Positions 8,371-17,084 of a stretch of 64,000 bases of DNA are shown piece by piece (within the stretch, counting starts at the first letter, position 1; the number at the start of each line of letters is the position of its first letter). Origin of the DNA: Enterobacter sp. SA187 (GTDB taxonomy: Bacteria > Pseudomonadota > Gammaproteobacteria > Enterobacterales > Enterobacteriaceae); the NCBI RefSeq assembly GCF_001888805.2, contig NZ_CP019113.1, positions 2,480,001 to 2,544,000 on the forward strand, read 5' to 3'. The notes under the pieces were generated by a model, which saw nothing but the letters and a program-made list of their open reading frames with translations, was not told the DNA's origin and did no database searches. The translations under genes and the position numbers were made by a program.

Positions 8371-9096
8371 ATGTTCGCATTCAGAGTAAAAACCCTCGTG
8401 CTGCTGACGACGCTTGTCGCCAGCGGTAACGCCTTTTCCGCCCCTCACGCGCCGCCGGTGAAGAAAACTCTCAGCTATGCCGCGCGCCAGCGCCAGCATA
8501 ACCGCGAACTGTTACGCACAAGGCAGCAACTGAAAATCGCCCATACCACGCCGGTGGTGCGGGGTAATGCGCAGGCAAAAGCGGCCCTGCGCGCGCAAAA
8601 CCGCCGCAGGCTGGAGCAGCATCCGGAATGGTTTACCCCGATGCGCGCCCATTTGCAGGACGGCACCGGACTGGTGAGCAACAGCTACCTGCTGCACGTG
8701 ACCGATACCATCATCAACCGTCTGCAACAGCAGCTGGGCAAGCCTTATGTCTGGGGCGGCGAGACGCCGGAGGAGGGATTCGACTGTAGCGGGCTGGTCT
8801 ATTACGCCTATAACAGCATGCTGGCGACCAGACTGCCGCGCACCGCCGATCAGATGTACCACTTCCCGCAGGCGCGAAATATCGCCGACCGGGATTTACA
8901 ACGCGGCGATTTACTCTTTTTCCGCATTCACAGCGATCATAAAGCGGATCATATGGGCGTCTATCTGGGGGACGGGCGCTTTATTGAATCGCCGCGTACC
9001 GGGGAGCGGATCCGCATCAGCGATCTCAATACCGAATACTGGCAGCGGCATTTTCTGGGCGGGCGTCGGGTGATTATGAATAACACCGTGCGCTGA
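8371..9096 (+). CDS. secreted NlpC/P60 cell-wall peptidase
   Basis: This 241-residue protein has an N-terminal signal peptide (about residues 1-23), a basic linker and a C-terminal NlpC/P60 domain (about 107-235). NlpC/P60 enzymes cut peptide stems of peptidoglycan. The catalytic cysteine (C139 in GFDCSGLVYYAY) and histidine (H194 in ADHMGVYLGDG) are present. The third catalytic position, twelve residues after the histidine, is Glu206 rather than the common His. The gene follows motB by 19 bases with no clear ribosome site. Because the cluster's FlgJ lacks a muramidase domain, this enzyme may open the wall for the rod or help stator anchoring; that role is inference. Confidence 0.85.
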   Translation: MFAFRVKTLVLLTTLVASGNAFSAPHAPPVKKTLSYAARQRQHNRELLRTRQQLKIAHTTPVVRGNAQAKAALRAQNRRRLEQHPEWFTPMRAHLQDGTGLVSNSYLLHVTDTIINRLQQQLGKPYVWGGETPEEGFDCSGLVYYAYNSMLATRLPRTADQMYHFPQARNIADRDLQRGDLLFFRIHSDHKADHMGVYLGDGRFIESPRTGERIRISDLNTEYWQRHFLGGRRVIMNNTVR

Positions 9097-9100
9097 TCAA

Positions 9101-9325
9101 TTAAACGTCGACAAGGGGAAGCAGACAGACGAAGAACAGTAAGATGAGGATAATCACCACCACGTCGACCAGACTTACCACGCCGCCCGCGGCGGCCTGC
9201 GCCGCTTCTTCCGCACGGGCTTTTTCCCGCAGGCGTTTCACTTCCTGCTCGCGGACAAATTCTTCCATCGATTTATAGTATCGATCGGTCGGAATGCGGT
9301 GCGGGTCCTTATTTTTCTCTGACAT
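9101..9325 (-). CDS. small membrane protein downstream of flhA, function unknown
   Basis: I do not recognise this 74-residue protein. It has a charged N-terminal half (MSEKNKDPHRIPTDRYYKSM, then a helix rich in Glu, Lys and Arg), an alanine-rich hinge and a single C-terminal transmembrane segment (about 20 residues with VVIILILLFFVCLLPL), so it is probably tail-anchored. It is the last gene of the fliM-flhA operon, 105 bases after flhA. An upstream ATG at 9334 is also possible; the chosen ATG has GAGG three bases before it. Its stop lies four bases from that of the convergent peptidase gene. Confidence 0.6.
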   Translation of the reverse strand: MSEKNKDPHRIPTDRYYKSMEEFVREQEVKRLREKARAEEAAQAAAGGVVSLVDVVVIILILLFFVCLLPLVDV

Positions 9326-9389
9326 TATCCTCATCCCTGGATGATATTACTGAGATCCTTTTCCCTGGATTGTCTCAGATTTACCTTCA

Positions 9390-9407
9390 GGGCCATAGCG
9401 ATGGCCC
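9390..9407 (-). other. perfect hairpin between flhA and the small membrane protein
   Basis: The arms GGGCCAT and ATGGCCC pair perfectly around a four-base loop. No T-tract follows on the minus strand, so it is not a standard terminator. It may stabilise the 3' end of the export mRNA or limit read-through into the small gene. Confidence 0.5.
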
Positions 9408-9430
9408 GATTAATGATAACGAATTGATAA

Positions 9431-11524
9431 TTAATTCAGGTGGCCGAGGATAGTCAGTTCCAGCTCATCCGGCACTTCGTTATAGGAAAGCACATGCAGT
9501 CCCGGCGCGAACAGTCGGGCGTAGCGGGCCAGCAACGGTCGCAGTTGCGGCGCGACCAGCAGCACCGGCTCTTTTCCGGCGGCTTTCATCTGCTCCTGCA
9601 CCTGCGGCATATTTTCCTGGAACTGGGTGAGCATATTCGGCTCAACAGGCACGCTGTCCAGCATCACCTTGCCGCCCTGTTGCGCCTGATTGACCACGTT
9701 TTGCAGCAGATTTTCCAGTTCACCGGCGAGGGTATAGACCGCCAGCGCCCCATTACGCACCAGGTTATGGGTAATACTGCGCCGCAGCGCCAGACGCACA
9801 TCGGCCACCAGTAAAATCGGATCTTTCGACACCGCGCCGCTCGCCACCAGCACGGTGGCAATGGTGACAATATCCCGCAGCGACACGCGCTCCATCAGCA
9901 GGCTGCGATAGACCTTCAGCAACTGGCTGTAATTCAGCACGCCGCTGAGATCTTCCGCCAGCTTCGGGGCCTGCGCCGCCAGCCGGTTATGCAACTGGGT
10001 GACATCGTCATAGTTAAACAGATCGGGAATATGGCTCAGCAGCACTTTATTAAGGTGGGTGGCGATCACGCTGGCGCTGTCGATTACCTGATACCCCAGA
10101 TTCAGCGCCTTCGCTTTTTGCGCCGGGGTGATCCAGGTGACCGGCATACCGTAGGCCGGATCGTTACCCAGCACGCCGTCGATTTCGCCATAAGTTTCGC
10201 CGGAGGGCAGGGCCATCAGGCGGTCGGCGACAATATCGCCGCCGTCGGCTTTAATATCGTTAATGTAAATGGCGTACTGGGTGGGCTTGAGGCGAAAGTT
10301 TTCACGCACGCGGATCTCCGGCAGCAGTATGCCGTTGCTCTCGGAGATCACCTGCCGCACGCCGCGAATGCGCTGCGTCAGCGGGCTGCCTTTGCTTTTA
10401 TCCACCAGCGACACCAGCTTATAGCCAAGGCTGATACTCACCGGCTCAATGGTGGGGATGGTCTCCCAGCTCACCTGCTGCTCCGGCGCTTCCGTCAGGG
10501 TTTTACTGAGCGTGGTAAGGCTTTGTACTTCGGCTTCTGAGGCTTTGGGCTGCTTGCTCTGACGCCAGGCGGCGAAGGCCAGCAGCGCTGAAAACGCCAG
10601 GAAGGGCAGGTGCGGCATCCCCGGCACGATGGCGAGAATAAACATCACGCCGCTGGCAGTGTAAATCACCGATGGGGTGGCCAGCAGCTGCTTTTTGATC
10701 TCGCCTGCGATCTCGCCGCTGTCGCTGACGCGGGTGACGATGATCGCCGCCGCCGTCGATAACAGCAGCGACGGGATCTGTGCCACCAGGCCGTCACCGA
10801 TGGTCATCAGCACGTACTGAGAGAAGGCCGCGTCAGCGCTTAAATTGTATTTAAAGATGCCGATGCACACGCCACCGATCAGGTTGATGGCGAGGATCAT
10901 CATCCCGGCAATGGCGTCGCCGCGCACAAACTTCGAGGCCCCGTCCATCGCACCATAGAAATCCGCTTCGCTGGTCACCTCTTTACGGCAGGCCTGCGCC
11001 TGCGCCTGATTGATAAGACCAGCGTTCAGATCGGCATCAATCGCCATCTGTTTACCGGGCATGGCGTCGAGGGTAAAGCGCGCGGACACTTCAGAAATAC
11101 GCTCTGCGCCTTTGGTGACGACGATAAAGTTGATGATCATCAGAATAATGAACACCACAAAACCGACCACAAAGTTACCGCCGATCACCACCTGACCAAA
11201 CGACTCGATCACCTTACCGGCTGCGCCTATCCCTTCATGACCGAACAGCAGCACCACGCGGGTGGAGGCGACGTTCAGCGTCAGGCGCATCAGGGTGGTG
11301 ATCAGCAATACCGTTGGGAACAGGCTGAACTCCAGCGGGCGTTTTGTCGAGACGCTCACCAGCAGCACCAGCACCGCCAGCACGATGTTAAAGGTGAAAA
11401 GAATATCCAGCAGCATCGGCGGCAGCGGCAAAATCACCATCGCCAGAATAGACAACAGCACCAGCGGCACGCCGAGATGCCCGGCCCGCACGGTCGTCAG
11501 AAGTTGCTTAATGTTTTTCTGCAT
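9431..11524 (-). CDS. flhA: flagellar export gate protein FlhA
   Basis: The 697-residue protein forms the export-gate ring in the inner membrane. About eight membrane segments occupy the first 330 residues, followed by a large cytoplasmic domain that docks chaperones and substrates. The family signature is present at about residues 145-170 (ISEVSARFTLDAMPGKQMAI followed by DADLNAG). The length is normal for FlhA. The gene overlaps the end of flhB by 17 bases and is the seventh gene of the minus-strand operon starting at fliM. Confidence 0.97.
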   Translation of the reverse strand: MQKNIKQLLTTVRAGHLGVPLVLLSILAMVILPLPPMLLDILFTFNIVLAVLVLLVSVSTKRPLEFSLFPTVLLITTLMRLTLNVASTRVVLLFGHEGIGAAGKVIESFGQVVIGGNFVVGFVVFIILMIINFIVVTKGAERISEVSARFTLDAMPGKQMAIDADLNAGLINQAQAQACRKEVTSEADFYGAMDGASKFVRGDAIAGMMILAINLIGGVCIGIFKYNLSADAAFSQYVLMTIGDGLVAQIPSLLLSTAAAIIVTRVSDSGEIAGEIKKQLLATPSVIYTASGVMFILAIVPGMPHLPFLAFSALLAFAAWRQSKQPKASEAEVQSLTTLSKTLTEAPEQQVSWETIPTIEPVSISLGYKLVSLVDKSKGSPLTQRIRGVRQVISESNGILLPEIRVRENFRLKPTQYAIYINDIKADGGDIVADRLMALPSGETYGEIDGVLGNDPAYGMPVTWITPAQKAKALNLGYQVIDSASVIATHLNKVLLSHIPDLFNYDDVTQLHNRLAAQAPKLAEDLSGVLNYSQLLKVYRSLLMERVSLRDIVTIATVLVASGAVSKDPILLVADVRLALRRSITHNLVRNGALAVYTLAGELENLLQNVVNQAQQGGKVMLDSVPVEPNMLTQFQENMPQVQEQMKAAGKEPVLLVAPQLRPLLARYARLFAPGLHVLSYNEVPDELELTILGHLN

Positions 11525-12647
11525 CCTGTTTCAGAACCTCTTTAGGGATGGAAATATGTCGGTTAAGTTGCGGCTTGTCCTGCATTCCGGCGCGCCAGGA
11601 TTTAAGTTGCAGGACATAGGTCAGCACGTGGGCGATGGCGCGGAAAAGCTGATGAGGGATCTGCTGATTAAGCTGCGTGGTGAAGTACACCGAGCGCGCC
11701 AGGGTGGGGAATTCGACGATCTCAATCTTGTGCTCCTGCGCCACCTCGCGAATAAAGCGCGCGATGTCGTCGGTGCCTTTCGCCACCACAAAGGGAGCGG
11801 CGGCGCGGGTGGTGTCATATTTCAGCGCCACGGCGTAATGGGTCGGGTTGGTGATCACCACGTCTGCCGCGGGCACCGTACGGCGGATCTGCCCCATGGC
11901 GATCTGGCGCTGCATGCGGCGCACTTTGGCTTTGATCTCCGGATTCCCTTCCTGGTTTTTGTACTCCTCTTTCACTTCCTGTTTGGTCATCTTCAGCCCG
12001 CGGGTAAACAAATGTTTCGCCAGCGGAATATCCAGCACCGCAAAGAGCACGAACAGCATCACCATGTTCTGCATCACGCTGGCGTATAACGACAGCCCGT
12101 GGTGCACGGCGCTGGCAAAATGCTGTGATTGCAGCGCCATAAAGGCGGCAAAATTGTGGCGCACGCTGAACCACAGCAGCGCCAGCACTACCAGGCTTTT
12201 CAGCACCATCTTGCCGGTTTCAATCAGGTGATCTTTGGAAAACAGCCGCCCGACGCCTTTGATCGGGTTGATCTTATTGAGGTCCGGTAAGATCTTTTTC
12301 GGCACGAACAGCCAGCCGCCGGGCACCAGCGACGCCGCCAGCGCCGCCAGCGGCATCGGCGTCAGGGTCAGAATGAACTTCATCAGGATCAGCAGGTTAT
12401 GCTGCAAAAACTGCCCCAGTACATCCGGATTGTTGATCTCCTGCGCGTACTGATGGACGGTAATAAAGCCTTCGCGCACAAAATCGCAGTACCAGGGAAA
12501 GCTGTTCAACAGCACGATGAACGCCGCCAGCAGACTGGCCGCCAGCCCCATATCTTTGGAGCGCGGCAACTGCCCGTCCTGTCGCGCCTTACGGCGTTTC
12601 TGCGCCGAGGGCTTTTCTGTTTTTTCATCCTGCGAGGCGTCAGCCAT
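11508..12647 (-). CDS. flhB: flagellar export switch protein FlhB
   Basis: The 379-residue protein is the substrate-specificity switch of the export gate. Four membrane segments lie between about residues 30 and 210, and a basic cytoplasmic domain follows. The self-cleavage motif NPTH is at residues 267-270 and is intact, so the switch from hook to filament export with FliK should work. The gene overlaps fliR by eight bases. Confidence 0.96.
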   Translation of the reverse strand: MADASQDEKTEKPSAQKRRKARQDGQLPRSKDMGLAASLLAAFIVLLNSFPWYCDFVREGFITVHQYAQEINNPDVLGQFLQHNLLILMKFILTLTPMPLAALAASLVPGGWLFVPKKILPDLNKINPIKGVGRLFSKDHLIETGKMVLKSLVVLALLWFSVRHNFAAFMALQSQHFASAVHHGLSLYASVMQNMVMLFVLFAVLDIPLAKHLFTRGLKMTKQEVKEEYKNQEGNPEIKAKVRRMQRQIAMGQIRRTVPAADVVITNPTHYAVALKYDTTRAAAPFVVAKGTDDIARFIREVAQEHKIEIVEFPTLARSVYFTTQLNQQIPHQLFRAIAHVLTYVLQLKSWRAGMQDKPQLNRHISIPKEVLKQDAEKH

Positions 12648-13419
12648 GGGGCACTCTCAGGGCGTCAAACTGGCTTAAAACAAAATTCGCCAGATGCAGA
12701 TAGTGATCCGGCAGGGTGTAGAGCAGTGCGGCAAAGCACACCAGTCCCGCCAGCATGTTGATGGGAAAACCGAGGGAGTACAGGTTCAGCGCCGGGGACA
12801 CGCGGTTGAGCAGGCCAAACCCGCCCTGTACTACCAGCATGATAAAGGTGGTCGGCAGCGCCAGCAGGGTGGCGGAGGCAAACACCCAGCCCAGGCCCAG
12901 CGCCACGCTGCGCAGGGTCTGCGGCGTCAGGGCGTTGCCAATCGGCCAGTAGAGAAAGCCTTTATAAAGAATGCTGACCAGCAGCAGATGCCCGTCCATA
13001 GCGAAAAACAGGATCGCGGCATAGATATAGATAAACTCCGCCAGCACGGTGGTGGACGCGCCGCTGTTGGGATCGTTCATCACCGCCATGCTCATCCCCA
13101 TATTAAAGGAGAGGATCTGCCCGCCAAGCTGCAGCGCCAGAAAGACAAACTGCATCATCAGGCCGAACAGCAGGCCCCAGAGGATCTGCTCCACCGTCAG
13201 GATCAGCATCGACATCGTCAGCAACCCCTCCGGCACCGGATGCGGCACCAGCGGGGTGATCATCACCGCCAGCGCCAGGGAGATCACAATGCGGATGCGC
13301 ACGCTGAAGGCTTTGCTGTCGAACACCGGGCCATAGTGGAAAAAGGCCATAATGCGCACAAAGGGATACCACAGCCCCAGTACCAGGTTCATCAGTTGCG
13401 TGATAGTGAGCGTGGTCAT
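12640..13419 (-). CDS. fliR: flagellar export gate protein FliR
   Basis: This 259-residue, very hydrophobic protein is a core subunit of the FliPQR export channel. It begins MTTLTITQLMNLVLGLWYPF and carries several transmembrane helices, with the family-typical stretch SFNMGMSMAVMNDPNSGAST near residue 105. It is separated from fliQ by one base and overlaps flhB, which points to tight coupling. Confidence 0.95.
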   Translation of the reverse strand: MTTLTITQLMNLVLGLWYPFVRIMAFFHYGPVFDSKAFSVRIRIVISLALAVMITPLVPHPVPEGLLTMSMLILTVEQILWGLLFGLMMQFVFLALQLGGQILSFNMGMSMAVMNDPNSGASTTVLAEFIYIYAAILFFAMDGHLLLVSILYKGFLYWPIGNALTPQTLRSVALGLGWVFASATLLALPTTFIMLVVQGGFGLLNRVSPALNLYSLGFPINMLAGLVCFAALLYTLPDHYLHLANFVLSQFDALRVPHG

Positions 13420-13420
13420 C

Positions 13421-13693
13421 TCAGTTCACCAGCAGCGCGGCCTGGGCAAACAGGTGGGTACAGAGATCGCTTAACTGCACGATCATCCATTTACCGCAGA
13501 CGCCGAGTACGATCAGCGTGACAATCAGGCGCGGCAGAAAGCTCAGCGTCTGCTCGTTGATCTGCGTGACCGCCTGGAAAATACTTACGCACAGCCCGAC
13601 CAGCAGGCTCGGCACCACCAGCACCGAAACCAGAACGATCACCACCTTAATACCGCTGGCGACGAGATCCGCCGCCACATCAACAGTTATCAT
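13421..13693 (-). CDS. fliQ: flagellar export gate protein FliQ
   Basis: The 90-residue protein has two transmembrane hairpin helices and the conserved central stretch VSIFQAVTQINEQTLSFLPR. It is a component of the FliPQR export channel. Length and position between fliP and fliR are as in other flagellar operons. Confidence 0.96.
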   Translation of the reverse strand: MITVDVAADLVASGIKVVIVLVSVLVVPSLLVGLCVSIFQAVTQINEQTLSFLPRLIVTLIVLGVCGKWMIVQLSDLCTHLFAQAALLVN

Positions 13694-13695
13694 GA

Positions 13696-14445
13696 TCAGC
13701 CCAGCCCCAGTCCGCGAATACTGCTGGTGAGCGTGCCTACGGTCAGCGCCCAGCCGTCAATCAGCACAAACAGCATCAGCTTAAAGGGCAGGGAGACGAT
13801 CAGCGGCGACAGCATCATCATGCCCATCGCCATCAGCACGCTGGCGACGATGAGATCGATGACCAGGAAGGGGATGTAAATCATAAAGCCGATCTGGAAA
13901 GCGGTTTTCAGCTCGCTCAGCACGAAGGCAGGCACCACAATCGACAGATCCTGATCCGCCGCTTCACCCTTCGCGCCGCCGATGGTCATGATCTGCGCCA
14001 TCGCCTTTTTATTGGTCTGCGCCAGCATAAAGCGCTTGAGGGGCGAGGCGGCGGTGGAGAGCGCCTGCGGCAGGGTGATCTGGTCGTTTTCAAAGGGCAC
14101 CACCGCATGATCGTAAATATTCAGCCATACCGGGCGCATCACCAGCAGCGTCAGGGACAGCGCGATGCCGATGAGAATACGGTTCGGCGGCGTCTGTTGC
14201 AGGCCCAGCGCCTGGCGAAGCAGCGACAGCACGATAATAAAGCGCGTAAAGCAGGTCATCATCAACAGCAGGGTCGGCAGCAGCCCGACCAGCGTCATCA
14301 GGATCAGCACCTGCATCTTGACGGTCATATCCTGGGTCGCGCCGTGCGTCGCCACCTGCAACAGCGTGATGTCGCCCCCCTGCGCGAAGACGGCCGGAGA
14401 GAGCAGCAGCACGCTGCCGGAAAGCCAGATCAGTGAGCGTTTCAT
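13696..14445 (-). CDS. fliP: flagellar export gate protein FliP
   Basis: The 249-residue protein has a cleavable signal peptide (MKRSLIWLSGSVLLLSPAVF, cut near FAQ) and the FliP family core: TCFTRFIIVLSLLRQALGLQ, FVLSELKTAFQIGFMIYIPF and MGMMMLSPLIVSLPFKLMLF. It is the main subunit of the export channel. Its ATG overlaps the fliN stop by four bases. Confidence 0.97.
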   Translation of the reverse strand: MKRSLIWLSGSVLLLSPAVFAQGGDITLLQVATHGATQDMTVKMQVLILMTLVGLLPTLLLMMTCFTRFIIVLSLLRQALGLQQTPPNRILIGIALSLTLLVMRPVWLNIYDHAVVPFENDQITLPQALSTAASPLKRFMLAQTNKKAMAQIMTIGGAKGEAADQDLSIVVPAFVLSELKTAFQIGFMIYIPFLVIDLIVASVLMAMGMMMLSPLIVSLPFKLMLFVLIDGWALTVGTLTSSIRGLGLG

Positions 14446-14798
14446 GGCGTCAGTTCGTTGATGTCCCGGGTATTAAACTCCAGCACCCGCAGACCATATT
14501 TCTCGTTGACCACCACCACTTCCGCTTTTCCCAGCAGAATATTGTTCACTTTGATGTCCAGCGGCTCGCCCGCCAGCTTGTTCAGCTCAATAACGGTGTC
14601 ATCATCAATGTTCAGTAGATCCGCCAGCATCACCTCGACAGAGGACACTTCCAGCGTCAGGGTGACGGGGATGCGTTTCAGCAGGCCCATGGAATCGGTG
14701 AGCGGCGCGGCGGGCGCGGCAGGGGCGGCAGGGGCGGCTTCACCGGCGTCGTCAGCCAGCTCGAAGCCCTGTTCAAGTAAATCGATCTCGTTAGTCAT
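14442..14798 (-). CDS. fliN: flagellar motor switch protein FliN
   Basis: The 118-residue protein is a C-ring component. The SpoA domain is at the C-terminus (LLKRIPVTLTLEVSSVEVML onward to LRVLEFNTRDINELTP). The N-terminal part contains an alanine-proline repeat (APAAPAAPAAP) that acts as a linker. The start at 14798 (MTNEIDLLEQG) overlaps the end of fliM and is preferred over a longer frame that would run into fliM; GGAAAA lies upstream. Confidence 0.93.
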   Translation of the reverse strand: MTNEIDLLEQGFELADDAGEAAPAAPAAPAAPLTDSMGLLKRIPVTLTLEVSSVEVMLADLLNIDDDTVIELNKLAGEPLDIKVNNILLGKAEVVVVNEKYGLRVLEFNTRDINELTP

Positions 14799-15651
14799 AG
14801 GATTTTCCGGCGAGGGTTTCGCGAATGTCAGATAGCAGAAGCTTGTCGTGATCTTCGACAATCAGCGCCTTAAACAGCTCTGACTGGCCGATGAACACAG
14901 GGAATTTGTCAGGTAAAGCTACCGGGAAAATATCGCCGGCTTTGATGGTCGTCAGATCCGCGACGCTGAGGGTTAAATCCGCCACCCGCACATTCAGGCA
15001 CAGCGGCAGGGTATCGATCACCTGGCGCACCAGCGCTTTTTGCGCCGCCTGCCGTTCGGCATGGGTGTCGGTGTGCTGCGGTTTTTCGGTTTTGCGCAGC
15101 ATATTGAGGATGTAATCGGTGTGCGCGTTATCCAGCAGCAGATAAAAGTTGCGCTTGCCGTCGTCGTCCAGCTGGAAGGTGATTTGCCACGCCCACTGGC
15201 TGCAAATATTGCTGTTATCGGCTTTGATGGCCAGCGGCAGCCCGAGGGCGTCCTCGCTGAACAGCATCTGGCAGATATCCAGCGCCAGCCGGTTGCGCAG
15301 GCGGATCTCCGTTTTGGTCGGCAGCCGCTCGCCGCTGGCGGCGTTTTCCAGCTGCGTCTCCAGGCCATAAAAATTATTCAGCAGGGTGAGCAGCAGCGGG
15401 CGATCGATATCAAAGGCCAGATTACCCACCGGCGAGGCCAGCAGGTCCGCCTGTTTATTTCTGACATCCATTTTGCAGCCGATTTTTTTCAGGCTGACGC
15501 TGGAGCGGTGTTTTTTCAGGAAATAGCTACCGATACGCGACTCAATAATGTCAAAGCGGCGGGTGAACATATTCGGCAGGCGATGCCAGGGACGACCGAG
15601 ACGGTTTCCCTCCAGCGTGAATATTCCACGGGTTTGGCTGTACTTCAACAT
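14791..15651 (-). CDS. fliM: flagellar motor switch protein FliM
   Basis: The 286-residue protein links FliG to the lower C-ring and in the primary system binds CheY-P. The C-terminal SpoA domain is visible (LPLCLNVRVADLTLSVADLT, IKAGDIFPVALPDKFPVFIG). The start MLKYSQTRGIFTLEG at 15651 follows AAGAGA and is preferred over an upstream GTG at 15684. I do not see an N-terminal CheY-binding EIDAL-like motif, which would agree with an unswitched lateral motor. It is the first gene of the minus-strand operon down to flhA. Confidence 0.88.
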   Translation of the reverse strand: MLKYSQTRGIFTLEGNRLGRPWHRLPNMFTRRFDIIESRIGSYFLKKHRSSVSLKKIGCKMDVRNKQADLLASPVGNLAFDIDRPLLLTLLNNFYGLETQLENAASGERLPTKTEIRLRNRLALDICQMLFSEDALGLPLAIKADNSNICSQWAWQITFQLDDDGKRNFYLLLDNAHTDYILNMLRKTEKPQHTDTHAERQAAQKALVRQVIDTLPLCLNVRVADLTLSVADLTTIKAGDIFPVALPDKFPVFIGQSELFKALIVEDHDKLLLSDIRETLAGKSYD

Positions 15652-16064
15652 TGGTGTTATATCTCTTGGTGAATACCGGCGCACAGAAAAACTGTTTATG
15701 AGAACAAGCTCACATTCTGATAATTAAAACAGTCTGACCTTTAATTTTCTCTTTATGATTGTCGCCTGTACTTATCAGGCCGTACATAAAAGAGAAGTCG
15801 CATTTAACCGGAATGAGGTAAAAATCACAATAGCGCCTGCGGTCAATATTATTATTAATCTGTTATTAATCAGGGTGGCTTATTATTGCTGCGCCTTTGT
15901 TATGCCTGTTGCTCTGCTGTTTTATTAATTAATTGGTTGATTTTTAAGCATTAATTATTTTTTGATTTATTAATTTCCGCTGTTTCCTTCCGCTTAATGA
16001 TATTGTTCTCTCGTGATTTATATTCCACCCGCTATCACCTTTATACATAACTGTGAGAGAAAAA
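15652..16064. promoter_or_regulatory. AT-rich divergent control region between fliM and lafK
   Basis: This 413-base stretch has no gene and is much richer in A and T than the flanking genes, especially from 15840 to 16010. It must hold the promoters of both the fliM operon and lafK. Two half-sites of the enhancer-like word lie at 15974-15980 (TTTCCGC) and 15988-15993 (TTCCGC), but as a direct rather than inverted pair. I find no correctly spaced sigma-54 promoter on either strand. The AT content would suit silencing by H-NS, which is inference. Confidence 0.5.
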
Positions 16065-17045
16065 ATGCCGACTCTTATTGCTGAAGCCTCCGCCAGCAGG
16101 AAAGCTTTTTCATTAGCAAAACGCGTTGCCAGTTTTAATATCCCGGTATTAATCCAGGGCGAAACTGGCGCAGGTAAAGAGTGCGTGGCGAAATATATTC
16201 ACGCTCATGCCTTTGGCGAAGATAAAGACGCGCCCTTTATTGGCATTAACTGCGCCGCCATCCCGGAAACCATGCTCGAATCGACGTTATTCGGCTATGA
16301 AAAAGGCGCTTTTACCGGCGCGGTTAATGCCGTGCCGGGCAAACTGGAAATGGCCAATAACGGCACGTTGCTGTTAGATGAAATTGGCGATATGCCGCTG
16401 GCGTTGCAGGCCAAACTCTTGCGCGTATTACAGGAGCATCAGGTGGAACGCCTGGGCAGCAATCGCGCCATCAAACTCAATTTCCGGCTGATCGCCTGCA
16501 CCAATAAAAGCCTCGAAGCGGAAGTGGCCGCCGGGCGTTTTCGCGAAGATCTGTTTTACCGCATTTCGGTGGTGCCGATCAGCGTGCCCGCCTTACGTGA
16601 ACGGGTGGGCGACATTCTGCCGCTGGCGCAGGCCTTTATCGAAAAATATTCCCGCATGGTGGGCAAATCCATCCGCCTGTCCGAAGGGGCGAAAACCGCC
16701 CTCTTGCAGTACCGCTGGCCGGGTAACGTGCGCCAGCTGGAAAACACCATTCAGCGCGGGATGATTTTAAGCCAGGACGGGGTGATCCACGCCAGCACGC
16801 TGGGCATTCCGCTGGCGCAGGACCACGGGCAGGCGCCGGCGCGCAACCTCAGCGACGTCCTTTGCCTGAATCAGGACAACCTGCAACAGCATGGCCGTCA
16901 CGCGCAATATCAGTACATCGCCGATCTGATGCGCCAGTATCAGGGCAACCGCAGCAAAATCGCTGACTTCCTCGGCATTACCCCCAGGGCATTGCGTTAC
17001 CGGCTGGCCTCAATGCGTAAGCAGGGCATCGACCTCTGCTTTTAA
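16065..17045 (+). CDS. lafK: sigma-54-dependent flagellar activator LafK
   Basis: This 326-residue protein is a bacterial enhancer-binding protein that remodels sigma-54 RNA polymerase. It has Walker A GETGAGKE (32-39), the sigma-54 contact loop GAFTGA (81-86), Walker B LLLDEIGD (102-109) and a C-terminal Fis-type helix-turn-helix (about 293-316, NRSKIADFLGITPRALRYRL). There is no N-terminal receiver or sensory domain: the AAA+ core begins almost at residue 1, as in PspF. The ATG at 16065 follows GAGAG and is preferred to a GTG at 16053. Likely targets are the sigma-54 promoters before fliD and flgB. Control of its activity must be through its own expression or a partner. Confidence 0.94.
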   Translation: MPTLIAEASASRKAFSLAKRVASFNIPVLIQGETGAGKECVAKYIHAHAFGEDKDAPFIGINCAAIPETMLESTLFGYEKGAFTGAVNAVPGKLEMANNGTLLLDEIGDMPLALQAKLLRVLQEHQVERLGSNRAIKLNFRLIACTNKSLEAEVAAGRFREDLFYRISVVPISVPALRERVGDILPLAQAFIEKYSRMVGKSIRLSEGAKTALLQYRWPGNVRQLENTIQRGMILSQDGVIHASTLGIPLAQDHGQAPARNLSDVLCLNQDNLQQHGRHAQYQYIADLMRQYQGNRSKIADFLGITPRALRYRLASMRKQGIDLCF

Positions 17046-17084
17046 CTGCCGCTATCCATCCCTATTTATCAACAAGAGTATGCA

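Noticed and set aside
14442..14861. Longer FliN starting at 14861
   Set aside because: The extra 21 residues overlap the fliM 3' end and do not look like FliN; the ATG at 14798 has a suitable upstream purine run.
15876..15890. Sigma-54-like TGGCTTATTATTGCT upstream of lafK
   Set aside because: GG and GC are separated by nine bases rather than the invariant ten, and the -24 part is poor.
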